64,000 bases of DNA from Novosphingobium capsulatum NBRC 12533 (GTDB lineage Bacteria; Pseudomonadota; Alphaproteobacteria; Sphingomonadales; Sphingomonadaceae): contig NZ_BCYV01000014.1 in NCBI RefSeq assembly GCF_001598375.1, forward strand, positions 1 through 64,000. Direction: 5' to 3'. The position numbers and the translations under genes are program-made. The notes beneath the pieces were generated by a model. It was not told the origin of the DNA and searched no databases. It was given only the letters and a program-made list of their open reading frames with translations. The first letter of the stretch is position 1. The number at the start of each line of letters is the position of its first letter. Shown piece by piece: positions 45,499-55,439 of this stretch.

Positions 45499-46458
45499 AT
45501 GGATGCGCTGGCCGTCATACTCGAAGCACCCAGGTGCATTGCGCTACGCAAGCTGACGTTGACCAGTTCGGTCGCCGGCAACGGCGCCGTTCTTGGCCCG
45601 AGCGACGTGGTGGTCGACATCCGCTGGAGCGGCATCAGCACGGGCACCGAAAAGCTGCTGTGGTCGGGCGAAATGCCGGTCTTTCCCGGCATGGGCTATC
45701 CGCTGGTGCCTGGGTATGAGTCGCTGGGCCGCATTGTCGACGCCGGGGCCGAGGCGCAGGGGCGCATTGGCGACTGGGTCTTTGTGCCGGGCGCGGCCTG
45801 TTATGCCGATGCGCGGGCGCTGTTTGGCGGCACGGCGCAGCGCGTGATCATTCCCTCGGCACGGGCCTTTCCCGTGGCCGAGTCGCTGGGCGCCGATGGC
45901 GTGCTGTTTGCCTTGGCGGCCACGGCGCTGCATGCGCTGCAAGGCGGCGCGGCGCCCGATCTCATCATCGGGCATGGCACGCTGGGGCGCCTGCTGGCGC
46001 GGCTGACCATCGCCATGGGCGCGCCTGCGCCCACGGTGTGGGAACGCAACGCGGTGCGGCGCGAGGGCGTCAGCGGCTATCGCGTGATCGCGCCCAAGGA
46101 CGACGATCGGCACGATTACGCCACGATCTATGACGCGAGCGGCAATGCCGATTGCTTGGATCAGCTGATCGCCCGGCTGCGCCACGGCGGCGAAGTGGTG
46201 ATGGCCGGGTTCTATGCCAACCGTCCCAGCTTTGACTTTGCCCCCGCATTCCGGCGCGAGGCGCGCTTTCGCATCGCCGCCGAATGGCAGCCAGCCGATC
46301 TGGTGGCGGCGCGCGGCCTGATCGACAGCGGGGCGTGCAGCCTGGCTGGCCTGGTCAGCCACATGCGCCCGGCGACCGAGGCCAAGGACGCCTATCCCGA
46401 AACCTTCCTCGCCGCCGACTGCCTCAAGATGGTTCTCGATTGGAGCGCTTGCGCATGA
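45499..46458 (+). CDS. bchC: 3-hydroxyethyl bacteriochlorophyllide a dehydrogenase
   Basis: BchC, 319 residues, MDR-fold enzyme that oxidises the 3-hydroxyethyl side chain to acetyl in bacteriochlorophyll a synthesis. Family stretches are WSGISTGTEKLLWSG, PLVPGYESLG and LIIGHGTLGRLLARL. ATG at 45499 follows GGGAGAAGGACCGGGGC. It overlaps bchX by 4 bases and is the first gene of the bchCXYZ-puf run. Confidence 0.95.
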   Translation: MDALAVILEAPRCIALRKLTLTSSVAGNGAVLGPSDVVVDIRWSGISTGTEKLLWSGEMPVFPGMGYPLVPGYESLGRIVDAGAEAQGRIGDWVFVPGAACYADARALFGGTAQRVIIPSARAFPVAESLGADGVLFALAATALHALQGGAAPDLIIGHGTLGRLLARLTIAMGAPAPTVWERNAVRREGVSGYRVIAPKDDDRHDYATIYDASGNADCLDQLIARLRHGGEVVMAGFYANRPSFDFAPAFRREARFRIAAEWQPADLVAARGLIDSGACSLAGLVSHMRPATEAKDAYPETFLAADCLKMVLDWSACA

Positions 46459-47441
46459 CCTTGCTGAACACTGCCGATGCCCTGCGCGCCGAAGCCGCGA
46501 TCGAGCCCGATGCCCCGCACACGGGCGAGGTAACCAAGCAGACCCAGGTGATTGCCATCTATGGCAAGGGCGGATCGGGCAAGAGCTTTGCCCTGTCCAA
46601 CCTCAGCTACATGATGGCGCAGCAGGGCAAGCGCGTGCTGCTGATCGGGTGCGATCCCAAGTCTGATACCACCAGCCTGCTGTTTGGCGGGCGCAGCTGC
46701 CCTACGATCATCGAAACCTCTGCCGCCAAGAAGCTGGCGGGCGAAGAAGTACGTATCGAAGACGTGTGTTTCCAGCGCGATGGCGTGTTTGCGATGGAAC
46801 TGGGCGGGCCGGAAGTGGGCCGTGGCTGCGGCGGGCGCGGCATCATCCATGGCTTCGAACTGCTGGAAAAGCTGGGCTTCCATGATTGGGGGTTCGACTA
46901 TGTCCTGCTCGATTTCCTGGGCGACGTGGTCTGCGGCGGGTTCGGCCTGCCGATTGCACGCGATATGTGCCAGAAGGTGATCGTGGTCGGCTCCAACGAC
47001 CTGCAATCGCTCTACGTTGCCAATAACGTGTGCAAGGCGGTGGAATACTTCCGCAAGATGGGCGGCAATGTTGGCGTGGCCGGCATGATCGTCAACAAGG
47101 ATGACGGCACCGGAGAGGCCGCTGCCTTTGCCGATGCCGTGGGCATCCCGGTGTTGTGCGCCATTCCCGCCGACGAAGACATTCGCCGCAAGTCGGCCAA
47201 TTACCAGATCATCGGCCGGCCCGATGGCCAGTGGGGCAGCCTGTTCGAAGACCTGGCGGTCAACGTTGCCACCGCGCCCGCGCAGCAGCCGCGCCCGCTC
47301 GACCAGGATGGCCTGCTCGGCCTGTTTTCGCCCGAGCAAGTGGGCGGCGATGTGGTGCTGCGGCCCGCCACCCAGGCCGATATGCGCGGCGCCAGCTTTG
47401 TCCAGAAGCCCTCGCTCGAGGTGATCTATGACGAGGCTTGA
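46455..47441 (+). CDS. bchX: Chlorophyllide a reductase iron protein BchX
   Basis: BchX, 328 residues, the nitrogenase-like ATPase that feeds electrons to BchY-BchZ in chlorophyllide a reduction at ring B. The P-loop GKGGSGKS is at 37-44, and the two Cys that bridge the [4Fe-4S] cluster are Cys125 (GRGCGGRG) and Cys160 (VVCGGFG). The start overlaps bchC (ATGA). The long upstream frame to 46284 is a shadow of bchC. It overlaps bchY by 14 bases. Confidence 0.96.
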   Translation: MTLLNTADALRAEAAIEPDAPHTGEVTKQTQVIAIYGKGGSGKSFALSNLSYMMAQQGKRVLLIGCDPKSDTTSLLFGGRSCPTIIETSAAKKLAGEEVRIEDVCFQRDGVFAMELGGPEVGRGCGGRGIIHGFELLEKLGFHDWGFDYVLLDFLGDVVCGGFGLPIARDMCQKVIVVGSNDLQSLYVANNVCKAVEYFRKMGGNVGVAGMIVNKDDGTGEAAAFADAVGIPVLCAIPADEDIRRKSANYQIIGRPDGQWGSLFEDLAVNVATAPAQQPRPLDQDGLLGLFSPEQVGGDVVLRPATQADMRGASFVQKPSLEVIYDEA

Positions 47442-48972
47442 CGCACCCGCGCCGCCGGCCGCGCGCCAGGCAGACCGCATCGCGCTCGATCCGCCGCCGG
47501 CCAGCGGCGGGGGCTGCCATGCCGATGCCGGCGTGCTGCGCGCGGCGACCGACCAGGCCCAGGGCAGCGCGCTGCTGGAACGCTATGCCGCCGATTATCC
47601 GGTGGGGCCGCACGATCAGCCGCAAAGCATGTGCCCGGCGTTCGGGTCGCTGCGCGTCGGGCTGCGCATGCGCCGCACCGCCACGGTGCTGTCGGGCTCG
47701 GCCTGCTGTGTCTATGGCCTGACGTTTACCTCGCACTTTTACGGCGCGCGGCGGACGGTGGGCTATGTCCCGTTCAATTCCGAAACGCTCGTCACCGGCA
47801 AGCTGTTCGAGGATATCAAGGACGCGGTGGAAGGGCTGGCCGATCCGGCGCTCTATGACGCCATCGTGGTGACCAACCTGTGCGTGCCCACGGCCAGCGG
47901 CGTGCCGCTGCGCCTGCTGAAAAAGCAGATCAACGGCGTGCGCATCATCGGCATCGACGTGCCCGGCTTTGGCATTCCCACCCATGCCGAGGCAAAGGAT
48001 GTGCTCGCCGGCGCCATGCTGGCCTATGCGCGGGCAGAGGCCGAGCAAGGCCCGGTGGCAGCGCCCCGGGTCAAGCCCGATCGCCCGACGGTCACTTTGC
48101 TGGGCGAGATGTTCCCGGCCGATCCGGTGGGGATCGGCATGATGCTGGAGCCGCTGGGCCTGGCCGCCGGGCCGGTGGTGCCCACGCGCGAATGGCGCGA
48201 GCTTTATGCCGCGCTCGATTGTGCGGCGGTGGCGGCGATCCATCCATTCTACACCGCCAGCATGCGCGAATTTTCCGCCGCCGGGCGCGGCATCGTCGGC
48301 TCTGCCCCGGTGGGGGTGGAAGGCACGGCCAGCTGGCTTGATGCGATCGGCGCGGCCTGCGGCGTGGCGCAGGACCGTATCGATGCAGCCAAGAACCGTT
48401 TCCTGCCCGCGATCGGCGGCGCGCTGGCGGCCAATCCGATCAAGGGCCGCGTCACCTTGACCGGCTATGAAGGCTCGGAACTGCTGGTGGCGCGGCTGTT
48501 GATCGAAAGCGGCGCCGATGTGCCCTATGTCGGCACGGCCTGCCCGGCGACGGCGGCCGGCGAGGCTGACCGCGCCTGGCTGGAGGCGCGCGGCGTGCGT
48601 GTGAACTATCGCGCCAGTCTTGAGCAGGATATTGCCGCTGTCGAGGAATTTGGCCCCGACCTGGCCATCGGCACCACGCCGGTGGTGCAGCATGCCAAGC
48701 AGCGCGCGATTCCCGCGCTCTATTTCACCAACCTGATTTCCGCCCGCCCGCTGATGGGTGTGGCCGGCGCGGGCAGCCTGGCACAGGTGGTCAACGCGGC
48801 GATGGCCAACAAGCCACGCTTTGATCGCATGCGCGCCTTTTTCGATGGCGTGGGCAGCGGGCCGGGCGCGGGCGTGTGGGAAGATACCCCGCAGGACCGG
48901 CCGCAGTTCAAGAAGAAATACGCCGCCCTGAACGAAGCCGCGCGCAAGGCGGCCGAGGCGGTGGGATCATGA
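47428..48972 (+). CDS. bchY: Chlorophyllide a reductase subunit Y
   Basis: BchY, 514 residues, catalytic subunit of chlorophyllide a reductase with BchZ, related to nitrogenase NifD. Conserved Cys are seen in [19 protein letters not shown] and [10 protein letters not shown], likely the cluster ligands. It overlaps bchX by 14 bases and bchZ by 4 bases, so it sits in a tight operon. Confidence 0.96.
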   Translation: MTRLDAPAPPAARQADRIALDPPPASGGGCHADAGVLRAATDQAQGSALLERYAADYPVGPHDQPQSMCPAFGSLRVGLRMRRTATVLSGSACCVYGLTFTSHFYGARRTVGYVPFNSETLVTGKLFEDIKDAVEGLADPALYDAIVVTNLCVPTASGVPLRLLKKQINGVRIIGIDVPGFGIPTHAEAKDVLAGAMLAYARAEAEQGPVAAPRVKPDRPTVTLLGEMFPADPVGIGMMLEPLGLAAGPVVPTREWRELYAALDCAAVAAIHPFYTASMREFSAAGRGIVGSAPVGVEGTASWLDAIGAACGVAQDRIDAAKNRFLPAIGGALAANPIKGRVTLTGYEGSELLVARLLIESGADVPYVGTACPATAAGEADRAWLEARGVRVNYRASLEQDIAAVEEFGPDLAIGTTPVVQHAKQRAIPALYFTNLISARPLMGVAGAGSLAQVVNAAMANKPRFDRMRAFFDGVGSGPGAGVWEDTPQDRPQFKKKYAALNEAARKAAEAVGS

Positions 48973-50429
48973 CGCTGGTTCTCGATCACGATCGCGCCGG
49001 CGGCTATTGGGGGGCGGTCTACGTCTTTACCGCGGTCAAGGGTCTGCAGGTGATCATCGACGGGCCGGTGGGCTGCGAAAACCTGCCGGTGACATCGGTG
49101 CTGCATTATACCGATGGCCTGCCCCCGCACGAGCTGCCGATCGTGGTCACGGGCCTGGGCGAAGAGGAGCTGGGCAAGACCGGCACCGAAGGGGCGATGA
49201 AGCGGGCGTGGAAAACGCTCGATCCCGATCTGCCGGCGGTGGTCGTCACCGGCTCCATCGCCGAGATGATCGGCGGCGGGGTGACGCCCGAAGGCACCAA
49301 TATCAAGCGCTTCCTGCCGCGCACCATCGACGAGGACCAGTGGCAGAGCGCCGATCGCGCGCTGGGCTGGCTGTGGAAGGAATTTGGCCCCAAGGGCGTG
49401 CCCGCCGCCCGGCCGCTGCGCGAAGGGGAAAAGCCCCGCGTCAACATCATCGGCCCGTCTTACGGCATGTTCAACATGGCGAGCGACCTGCACGAGGTGC
49501 GCCGCCTGATCGAGGGAATCGGCGCGCAGGTCAACGTGGTGTTCCCGCTGGGGTGCCACCTGGCTGATATTCGCAAGCTGGCCGATGCGCAGGCCAACGT
49601 GTGCCTCTATCGCGAATTTGGCCGGGGCCTGTGTGAGACGCTGGAGCGGCCCTATTTCCAGGCGCCGATCGGGCTGGACAGCACCACCTTGTTCCTGCGC
49701 GCGCTTGGTGCGGAACTGGGGCTTGATCCCGAACCGTTCATCGAGCGGGAAAAGCATACCACGATCAAGCCCTTGTGGGATCTGTGGCGCTCGGTGACGC
49801 AGGATTTCTTTGCCACCGCCAGCTTTGGCATCGTGGCCAACGAAACCTATGCCCGTGGCATCCGGCGGTTCCTGGAAGACGACATGGGCCTGCCGTGCAA
49901 CTTTGCCTTTGCGCGCAGCGCCGGGGTCAAGCCGCGCAACGAGGACGTGCGCGCGGCGATCCATGCCAATCCGCCGCTGGTGCTTTTCGGTAGCTACAAC
50001 GAGCGCATGTATAATGCCGAGCGTGGCGGGCGCGGGATCTATATCCCGGCCAGTTTCCCCGGCGCGGCGATCCGGCGCCACACCGGCACGCCGTTCATGG
50101 GCTATTCCGGCGCGACCTATTTGGTGCAGGAAGTGTGCAACGCGCTGTTCGACGCGCTTTTCCACATCCTGCCGCTGGCGACCGAAATGGACAAGGTAGA
50201 GCCCACGCCCGCGCGCGGGGTCGGCGAAGCGGCGTGGCGCGAATTGCCGTGGGATGACGATGCCAAGACGCGGCTGGACGAGGTGGTGGCAGCGCAGCCC
50301 GTGCTGATCCGCATTTCGGCGGCCAAGCGCCTGCGCGATGGCGCCGAGCGCGCCGCCCGCCGCCATGGCGAAGACCGCGTATCGGCCGATCGGCTGGCCG
50401 ATGCCCTGCTTGAGGCGCAGGTCGCATGA
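48969..50429 (+). CDS. bchZ: Chlorophyllide a reductase subunit Z
   Basis: BchZ, 486 residues, second catalytic subunit of chlorophyllide a reductase. The start [16 protein letters not shown], the cluster region [19 protein letters not shown] (loop Cys) and the late [19 protein letters not shown] are family-typical. The ATG overlaps the bchY stop. After its stop 139 bases lead to pufB; I see no PpsR site there, which fits readthrough from the bchC promoter. Confidence 0.96.
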   Translation: MTLVLDHDRAGGYWGAVYVFTAVKGLQVIIDGPVGCENLPVTSVLHYTDGLPPHELPIVVTGLGEEELGKTGTEGAMKRAWKTLDPDLPAVVVTGSIAEMIGGGVTPEGTNIKRFLPRTIDEDQWQSADRALGWLWKEFGPKGVPAARPLREGEKPRVNIIGPSYGMFNMASDLHEVRRLIEGIGAQVNVVFPLGCHLADIRKLADAQANVCLYREFGRGLCETLERPYFQAPIGLDSTTLFLRALGAELGLDPEPFIEREKHTTIKPLWDLWRSVTQDFFATASFGIVANETYARGIRRFLEDDMGLPCNFAFARSAGVKPRNEDVRAAIHANPPLVLFGSYNERMYNAERGGRGIYIPASFPGAAIRRHTGTPFMGYSGATYLVQEVCNALFDALFHILPLATEMDKVEPTPARGVGEAAWRELPWDDDAKTRLDEVVAAQPVLIRISAAKRLRDGAERAARRHGEDRVSADRLADALLEAQVA

Positions 50430-50568
50430 CCCGCGCCCGTTCCATCCGCCCGGAAGCCTGCCGCGTGCAGCCCGGCCCAGCCATTCTCACGGTGCATTCG
50501 GGCGCCGCGAGGATACCCGAAGAGGTCGTTTCGCCTCTCGCACACCACCAACGAAAGGAGATTGGGCT

Positions 50569-50724
50569 ATGAGTGATCGTGACGATCGCTTTGGGCTGAG
50601 AACGTATCTCACGCCCGAGGAAGCCAAGGAGTTCCACAAGCTGTTCATGAGCAGCTTCCTGGGCTTCACCGGCGTGGCCGTGGTTGCACACGTCCTGGTC
50701 TGGATGTGGAAGCCCTGGCTGTAA
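50569..50724 (+). CDS. pufB: Light-harvesting 1 beta polypeptide
   Basis: LH1 beta, 51 residues. One membrane helix (FTGVAVVAHVLVWMW) with His41, the bacteriochlorophyll ligand, and a second conserved His23 (EFHKLFMSSF). AAAGGAGATTGGGCT precedes the ATG. Acidic N-terminal end (SDRDDRF) is normal. With PufA it forms the ring around the reaction centre. Confidence 0.96.
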   Translation: MSDRDDRFGLRTYLTPEEAKEFHKLFMSSFLGFTGVAVVAHVLVWMWKPWL

Positions 50725-50734
50725 GCCGCCCACT

Positions 50735-50775
50735 CCCTCGCGATATCGGGCCAAGGGGGCCTGATGGGGCGAGGG
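50735..50775 (+). other. Stem-loop between pufB and pufA
   Basis: CCCTCGC at 50735-50741 pairs with GCGAGGG at 50769-50775, with GGGCC / GGCC pairs possible inside. It lies between the stop of pufB and the pufA ribosome binding site (AAGGATAAAACCC). It may affect message decay or translation. Confidence 0.5.
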
Positions 50776-50803
50776 CCAACACTCTTGCACAAGGATAAAA
50801 CCC

Positions 50804-50989
50804 ATGTGGAGACTTTGGCTGATTTTCGATCCGCGCAGGACATTGGTTGCCCTGTTCGGCTTTCTGCTCGTGCTGGCACTGATCATTCACTTCATCCTGC
50901 TCAGCACCGACACCTACAACTGGCTCGACGGCCCCAACTCGGCGCAGGGCGCCGCGCATGCCGCCGCTGCCGCAAAACCGGCCAGCTGA
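50804..50989 (+). CDS. pufA: Light-harvesting 1 alpha polypeptide
   Basis: LH1 alpha, 61 residues. The N-terminal [11 protein letters not shown] and the membrane helix with ligand His29 ([16 protein letters not shown]) match the family. The tail is Ala-rich. It follows pufB by 79 bases, and a strong hairpin follows before pufL. Confidence 0.96.
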   Translation: MWRLWLIFDPRRTLVALFGFLLVLALIIHFILLSTDTYNWLDGPNSAQGAAHAAAAAKPAS

Positions 50990-51004
50990 CGCAAGCCCGT
51001 GCGA

Positions 51005-51033
51005 GAGGCGGCGGCGATCCCGACCGCCGCCTC
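51005..51033 (+). other. pufA-pufL intercistronic stem-loop
   Basis: GAGGCGGCGG at 51005-51014 is the exact reverse complement of CCGCCGCCTC at 51024-51033, with a 9-base loop. A small GGCG/CGCC hairpin follows at 51037-51048 with GAAAAAAC after it. In purple bacteria such hairpins protect the pufBA message so that antenna is made in excess over reaction centre. The same role is likely here. Confidence 0.7.
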
Positions 51034-51101
51034 ATGGGCGCTGACGCCTGAAAAAACTGGCATCTGAACACAACAGCCGCCGCATCCAGGCGGAGAGGGG
51101 G

Positions 51102-51932
51102 ATGGCCATGGCACTCCTGAGTTTCGAACGAAAATATCGCGTGCGTGGCGGCACCTTGATCGGTGGCGACCTGTTCGATTTCTGGGTGGGCCCGTTCTAC
51201 GTCGGCTTTTTCGGCGTGGTAACGGCGATCTTCGCCTCGCTGGGCACGGCGCTTATTTTCTATTCCGCATCACAAGGCCCGACCTGGAATCCCTGGCTGA
51301 TTTCGATCGCGCCGCCCGATCTCAAATATGGCCTGGCGCTGGCGCCGCTCAAGGAAGGCGGCTTCTGGCAGATCATCACGGTCTGCGCGCTGGTCTCGTT
51401 CGTGTCATGGGCGCTGCGCGAGGTGGAAATCTGCCGCAAGCTGGGCATGGGCTATCATGTGCCGGTGGCCTTTGGCATGGCGATCTTTGCCTATTTCACG
51501 CTGGTGGTGATCCGTCCGGTCCTGCTGGGCGCGTGGCACTGGGGCTTTCCCTATGGGATCTTCAGCCACCTCGATTGGGTGTCGAACACCGGATACCAGT
51601 ACCTGCACTTCCACTATAACCCGGCGCACATGCTGGCGGTGTCGTTCTTCTTCACCACCACGCTGGCGCTGGCGCTGCATGGCGCGCTGGTGCTCTCGGC
51701 CGTCAACCCGCCCAAGGGTGGCGAGGTCAAATCACCGGAATACGAAGACACCTTCTTCCGCGATCTTATCGGCTATTCGATCGGCACGCTGGGCATTCAC
51801 CGCCTGGGCCTGTTGCTGGCGCTCAACGCCGGGTTCTGGAGCGCGGTGTGCATAGTCATCAGCGGCCCGTTGTGGACGCGCGGTTGGCCCGAGTGGTGGA
51901 CCTGGTGGCTCAACCTGCCGATCTGGTCGTGA
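51102..51932 (+). CDS. pufL: Photosynthetic reaction centre L subunit
   Basis: L subunit of the type II reaction centre, 276 residues, five membrane helices. FHYNPAHML holds the special-pair His, LALHGALVL and GTLGIHRLG hold the non-haem iron His (family positions 168/173, 190 and 230). The N-terminal [18 protein letters not shown] is classic. Start is ATG 51102 with GGAGAGGGG upstream; the second ATG at 51108 is equally possible. Next is pufM after 14 bases. Confidence 0.97.
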   Translation: MAMALLSFERKYRVRGGTLIGGDLFDFWVGPFYVGFFGVVTAIFASLGTALIFYSASQGPTWNPWLISIAPPDLKYGLALAPLKEGGFWQIITVCALVSFVSWALREVEICRKLGMGYHVPVAFGMAIFAYFTLVVIRPVLLGAWHWGFPYGIFSHLDWVSNTGYQYLHFHYNPAHMLAVSFFFTTTLALALHGALVLSAVNPPKGGEVKSPEYEDTFFRDLIGYSIGTLGIHRLGLLLALNAGFWSAVCIVISGPLWTRGWPEWWTWWLNLPIWS

Positions 51933-51946
51933 AGGAGCACCGTGCG

Positions 51947-52921
51947 ATGACGACCTACCAGAACATATTCACCCAAGTGCAATTGCGCGGCGAACCGGAA
52001 ATGGGCGTGGCCCTGCCACCGGGCAGCGAGGAGCGCATCGGGCAGGGCGGCTTCGTCCACCTCCTCGGCCTGGTCGGCCAGGCGCAGATCGGCCCGATCT
52101 ACCTCGGCTGGACCGGCATTTTCGCGCTGATCTTCGGGTTTACCGCGTTCGAGATCATCGGTCTCAACATGCTGGCCTCGGTCAACTGGAACCCGATCCA
52201 GTTCGTGCGCCTGCTGCCGTGGCTGTCGCTGGAGCCGCCCGGCCCGCAATATGGCTTTTCCCCGTTCGTGCCGCTGGCCAAGGGCGGGTGGTGGATCATC
52301 GCCGGTTTTTGCCTGACCACCTCGGTCATGCTGTGGTGGGTGCGCACCTATACCCGCGCCCGCGCGCTCGGCATGGGCACGCATGTCGCCTGGGCCTTCC
52401 TCAGCGCGATCTGGCTGTTTTTGGTGCTGGGCTTCATCCGCCCGTTCTTCATGGGCAGCTGGGCCGAAAGCGTGCCGTTCGGCATCTTTCCGCACCTGGA
52501 TTGGACCGCTGCGTTCTCGATCCGCTATGGAAACCTGTTCTACAACCCGTTCCACTGCTTCTCGATCGCGTTCCTCTATGGCTCCACCCTGCTGTTTGCC
52601 ATGCACGGCGCGACGATCCTGGCTGTCGGCCGCTATGGCGGCGAGCGCGAGATCGAGCAGATCACCGATCGCGGCACCGCATCGGAACGCGCCGCGCTGT
52701 TCTGGCGCTGGACTATGGGTTTCAACGCCACGATGGAATCGATCCATCGCTGGGCCTGGTGGTTTGCCGTGCTGACCACGCTGACCGGGGGCATCGGCAT
52801 CCTGCTGACCGGCACCGTGGTGGACAACTGGTATCTGTGGGCACAGCAGCACGGCTATGCGCCGCACTATCCCGCAACCGGGGTGATTGACCCCGCCACC
52901 TTGGGGAGCACGGGGAAATGA
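51947..52921 (+). CDS. pufM: Photosynthetic reaction centre M subunit
   Basis: M subunit, 324 residues, five membrane helices. Special-pair His in [13 protein letters not shown], iron-ligand His in FAMHGATIL and ESIHRWAWW are present. The start [15 protein letters not shown] at 51947 is typical; an upstream frame inside pufL is a shadow. The last 4 bases overlap pufC. The C-terminal tail fits a reaction centre with a bound cytochrome subunit. Confidence 0.97.
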   Translation: MTTYQNIFTQVQLRGEPEMGVALPPGSEERIGQGGFVHLLGLVGQAQIGPIYLGWTGIFALIFGFTAFEIIGLNMLASVNWNPIQFVRLLPWLSLEPPGPQYGFSPFVPLAKGGWWIIAGFCLTTSVMLWWVRTYTRARALGMGTHVAWAFLSAIWLFLVLGFIRPFFMGSWAESVPFGIFPHLDWTAAFSIRYGNLFYNPFHCFSIAFLYGSTLLFAMHGATILAVGRYGGEREIEQITDRGTASERAALFWRWTMGFNATMESIHRWAWWFAVLTTLTGGIGILLTGTVVDNWYLWAQQHGYAPHYPATGVIDPATLGSTGK

Positions 52922-54030
52922 GACGGATCACCGCTATTGCCCTGGCGGCGCTTGCCGCGCTGTCCCTGGGGGGCTGCGAACTTTCCCACAAGGTTTCGGG
53001 CCAGAACGGCTATCGCGGCACCGGCATGGACCAGGTCACGGTCAAGAAAGTGGCCATGGCCAAGGACGAGGTGCCGCCGCCGCCCTATGACCCGCCATCC
53101 ACCGACGGGCCGCGCGCCAAGGAGCAGTTCCAGAACCTGCAGGTGCTGGGCGATGAATCCGCCGAGCAGCTGAGCTATACCATGGCCGTGATGACCGCCT
53201 GGGTGGCGCCCAAGGAAGGCTGCAACTATTGCCACAATCCCAACAACATGGCGTCTGACGAACTCTATACCAAGGTGGTTGCGCGGCGCATGTTGCAGAT
53301 GACGCGCAACATCAACCACAACTGGCAATCGCACGTGGCCCAGACCGGGGTGACCTGCTGGACCTGCCACCGTGGCCAGGCCGTGCCGACCAACCACTGG
53401 ACCATGCCGCCCGCGCCACCCAGCGGCATCATCGGCAACCGCCATGGCCAGGACGACCCGATCGCCGCCACGGGATTTTCGTCGCTGCCCGATGCCTCGC
53501 TGGCGCTCTATCTGACCGGCGACCCGAAAAAGGACCAGAATATCCGCGTCCAAGCCACGGCCGCGCATCCTTCGCCGGCTGACAAGACCAGCGTGATGCA
53601 GACCGAAAATTCCTATGCCGTGATGATCCACGTGTCCAAGGCGCTGGGGGTAAACTGCACGTTCTGCCACAATGCCCAGGCGTTTGGTGCCTGGCCGATC
53701 AGCACGCCCAAGCGGGCCAAGGCCTGGTACGGCATCCGCATGGTGCGCGAAACCAACGGGCAGTATATCGGCTCGCTCACCAGTGCCTTCCCGGCCTATC
53801 GCAAGGGGCCGATGGGCGATCCGTTCAAGGTCAGCTGCGCTACCTGCCACCAGGGCAAGAACAAGCCGATGGGTGGCTATCCCATGGCAAAGGATTACCA
53901 CGCCCTGTGGGGTGCGCCGGGCAATGCAACGGTGCCCGCCACGTTCCCCACGCCGTTGCAGGCGCCAACGCCCACCCAGCCCGTCGCCTCGGCTGCTCCG
54001 GCGCGTGGGGCGGCCACACCGCAGGGGTAG
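52918..54030 (+). CDS. pufC: Reaction centre tetraheme cytochrome c subunit
   Basis: PufC, 370 residues, periplasmic cytochrome that returns electrons to the oxidised special pair. Four CxxCH motifs are seen: Cys102-His106, Cys147-His151, Cys247-His251 and Cys307-His311. The signal peptide ends in the lipobox LSLGGC (Cys20), so it is a lipoprotein attached to the membrane. The C-terminal end is a Pro/Ala-rich tail ([15 protein letters not shown]). It overlaps pufM by 4 bases. No pufX or pufQ is seen. Confidence 0.97.
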   Translation: MRRITAIALAALAALSLGGCELSHKVSGQNGYRGTGMDQVTVKKVAMAKDEVPPPPYDPPSTDGPRAKEQFQNLQVLGDESAEQLSYTMAVMTAWVAPKEGCNYCHNPNNMASDELYTKVVARRMLQMTRNINHNWQSHVAQTGVTCWTCHRGQAVPTNHWTMPPAPPSGIIGNRHGQDDPIAATGFSSLPDASLALYLTGDPKKDQNIRVQATAAHPSPADKTSVMQTENSYAVMIHVSKALGVNCTFCHNAQAFGAWPISTPKRAKAWYGIRMVRETNGQYIGSLTSAFPAYRKGPMGDPFKVSCATCHQGKNKPMGGYPMAKDYHALWGAPGNATVPATFPTPLQAPTPTQPVASAAPARGAATPQG

Positions 54031-54291
54031 GCGCGATGCCGCAAAACAGCCATCCGCCGTAATGCGCAACGCGATGGAGCATTCGGGAACGGTTCGGGGG
54101 GCCAGCCGTTACCGCGCCAGGGAAGTATTGGAAAATGCGGGACGATTGGCACGGACTGCCTGCTGTTGCCGCACCCTGGCTTAGGTATGTTTTCGCCCTA
54201 ACGGCCGTATTGCGTGGCACTATCGGACACGTTCTAGTTTCCCGCCGTCCCGTGTGACGCGCAGCCTCATAAAACATAACGGAGGATGCAG

Positions 54292-54819
54292 ATGATATCC
54301 AAGGTCCACACTCTTGCATTGGGCACCGCCACGCTTTTGCTTGCCGCGTGCGGCGGTGGTGGCAGCAAATCGGCAGCGGAACAGACGCCAGCTGCCAGCG
54401 AAACCACGACGGCCGCTGCAGCGGCATCGATGACCCCGGCCGCAGCCGCCAGCACGCCCGCGCCGGCGGCTGATTCCACCGATACGCTCGATCACACCAC
54501 GCTGGCATCGTTCACCGCCGATCCGGTGCACGGCAAGCAGATCTTTGCGCAGTGCCAGGCCTGCCACTCGGCCGAACCGGGCAAGAACATGATCGGCCCC
54601 TCGCTGGCGGGCGTGGTGGGTCGCAAGGCTGGCTCGATCGCCGGGTTTGCCTACTCCAACGCCAACAAGAGCAGCGGCATCACCTGGACCGCCGAAAAGC
54701 TGTTCCAGTACCTGGAAAAGCCGCAGCGCGTGGTGCCGGGCACCAAGATGACGTTCCCCGGCCTGCCCAAGGGCCAGGACCGCGCAGACGTGATCGCCTA
54801 TTTGAAGAACCCGACCTGA
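54292..54819 (+). CDS. Lipoprotein class I cytochrome c
   Basis: Monohaem cytochrome c of 175 residues attached by a lipid: lipobox LLLAAC with Cys20, then a Gly/Ser/Ala/Thr/Pro linker (residues 21-65), then a cytochrome domain with CQACH at 88-92 and the axial Met153 in GTKMTFPG. The fold resembles the cytochrome c2/c-550 group. GGAGG directly touches the ATG at 54286, so the ATG at 54292 with 6-base spacing is preferred. It follows pufC after 261 bases on the same strand. It could carry electrons from cytochrome bc1 to PufC on a tether. That role is inferred. Confidence 0.9.
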   Translation: MISKVHTLALGTATLLLAACGGGGSKSAAEQTPAASETTTAAAAASMTPAAAASTPAPAADSTDTLDHTTLASFTADPVHGKQIFAQCQACHSAEPGKNMIGPSLAGVVGRKAGSIAGFAYSNANKSSGITWTAEKLFQYLEKPQRVVPGTKMTFPGLPKGQDRADVIAYLKNPT

Positions 54820-54943
54820 TCACAGACGCTATTGCGATTTGTACAAAGGCGCGAAGGCACTGCGGTGTTCTTCGCGTCTTTGTGTGTGGGTGGAGGACAG
54901 CGTGCCGTCCTGCTCTGCGATGTTCGAGACCGCGCCCCTCCGT

Positions 54944-54982
54944 CAGCCCTGCGGGCTGCCACCTCCCCGCTGGGCGGGGAGG
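54944..54982. repeat. Double palindrome at a convergent junction
   Basis: CAGCCC-TGC-GGGCTG at 54944-54958, then CCTCCCC-N7-GGGGAGG at 54962-54982, side by side. A looser inverted repeat (AAAGGCGCGAAG facing CTTCGCGTCTTTG) lies at about 54843-54887. The region separates the cytochrome gene from the convergent Rieske operon and may act as a terminator for both. Confidence 0.6.
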
Positions 54983-54989
54983 ATCGTGT

Positions 54990-55439
54990 TCAGGGCGCCG
55001 GGGTGTGGACCGGGGGCAGCAGCATGGTCATGCCCAGGCGCGCGATGCGCCAGGTGCCCTCGTGCTGGGCAAGGTCGAAGGCGTAGCGGGCTTTGACTTC
55101 CAGTAGCGCGCCATCGGTGCCCAGGCTGAAGGCGTGGCCATAGGCCGTGACCTGGGCGGTGTTGGCGGCGGCGTCATAGGCGCCGAGTGCCACGTTGCCG
55201 ACAAAGTGGGCGTTGCTGGCCATGGTGTCAAAGGCGGCTTCGAAGAACCCCTGGATGCCTGCACGCCCGACGATCCGGTCCATGCCCAGGCTGGTCAGGT
55301 CATAGCAGCCATCGGGCGCGAACAGCGCGGCAACGCCGGCCGCATTGCCGATATCGTCCACCGCCATGGCATAGGCGGTGACGAGATCAGCAAGGGCCTG
55401 GCGCACGTCTGCGGGGCAGGGCGGCGGGGGATAGGTCAT
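54990..55439 (-). CDS. NTF2/SnoaL-fold protein linked to Rieske oxygenase
   Basis: Small NTF2-like protein of 149 residues (SnoaL-like). The start DVRQALADLVTAYAMAVDD and the ALFAPDGCYDLTSLG and VKARYAFDLAQHEGTWRIAR segments match that fold. Small subunits of ring-hydroxylating oxygenases share the same fold, so it might act as a divergent beta subunit or as a cyclase/isomerase for the product. ATG at 55439 overlaps the Rieske gene by 4 bases. An upstream in-frame start is a shadow of that gene. Function not settled. Confidence 0.8.
   Translation of the reverse strand: MTYPPPPCPADVRQALADLVTAYAMAVDDIGNAAGVAALFAPDGCYDLTSLGMDRIVGRAGIQGFFEAAFDTMASNAHFVGNVALGAYDAAANTAQVTAYGHAFSLGTDGALLEVKARYAFDLAQHEGTWRIARLGMTMLLPPVHTPAP

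Noticed and set aside
50430..50568. pufQ or another PpsR site before pufB
   Set aside because: No ORF with PufQ character and no TGT-N12-ACA match in this gap.
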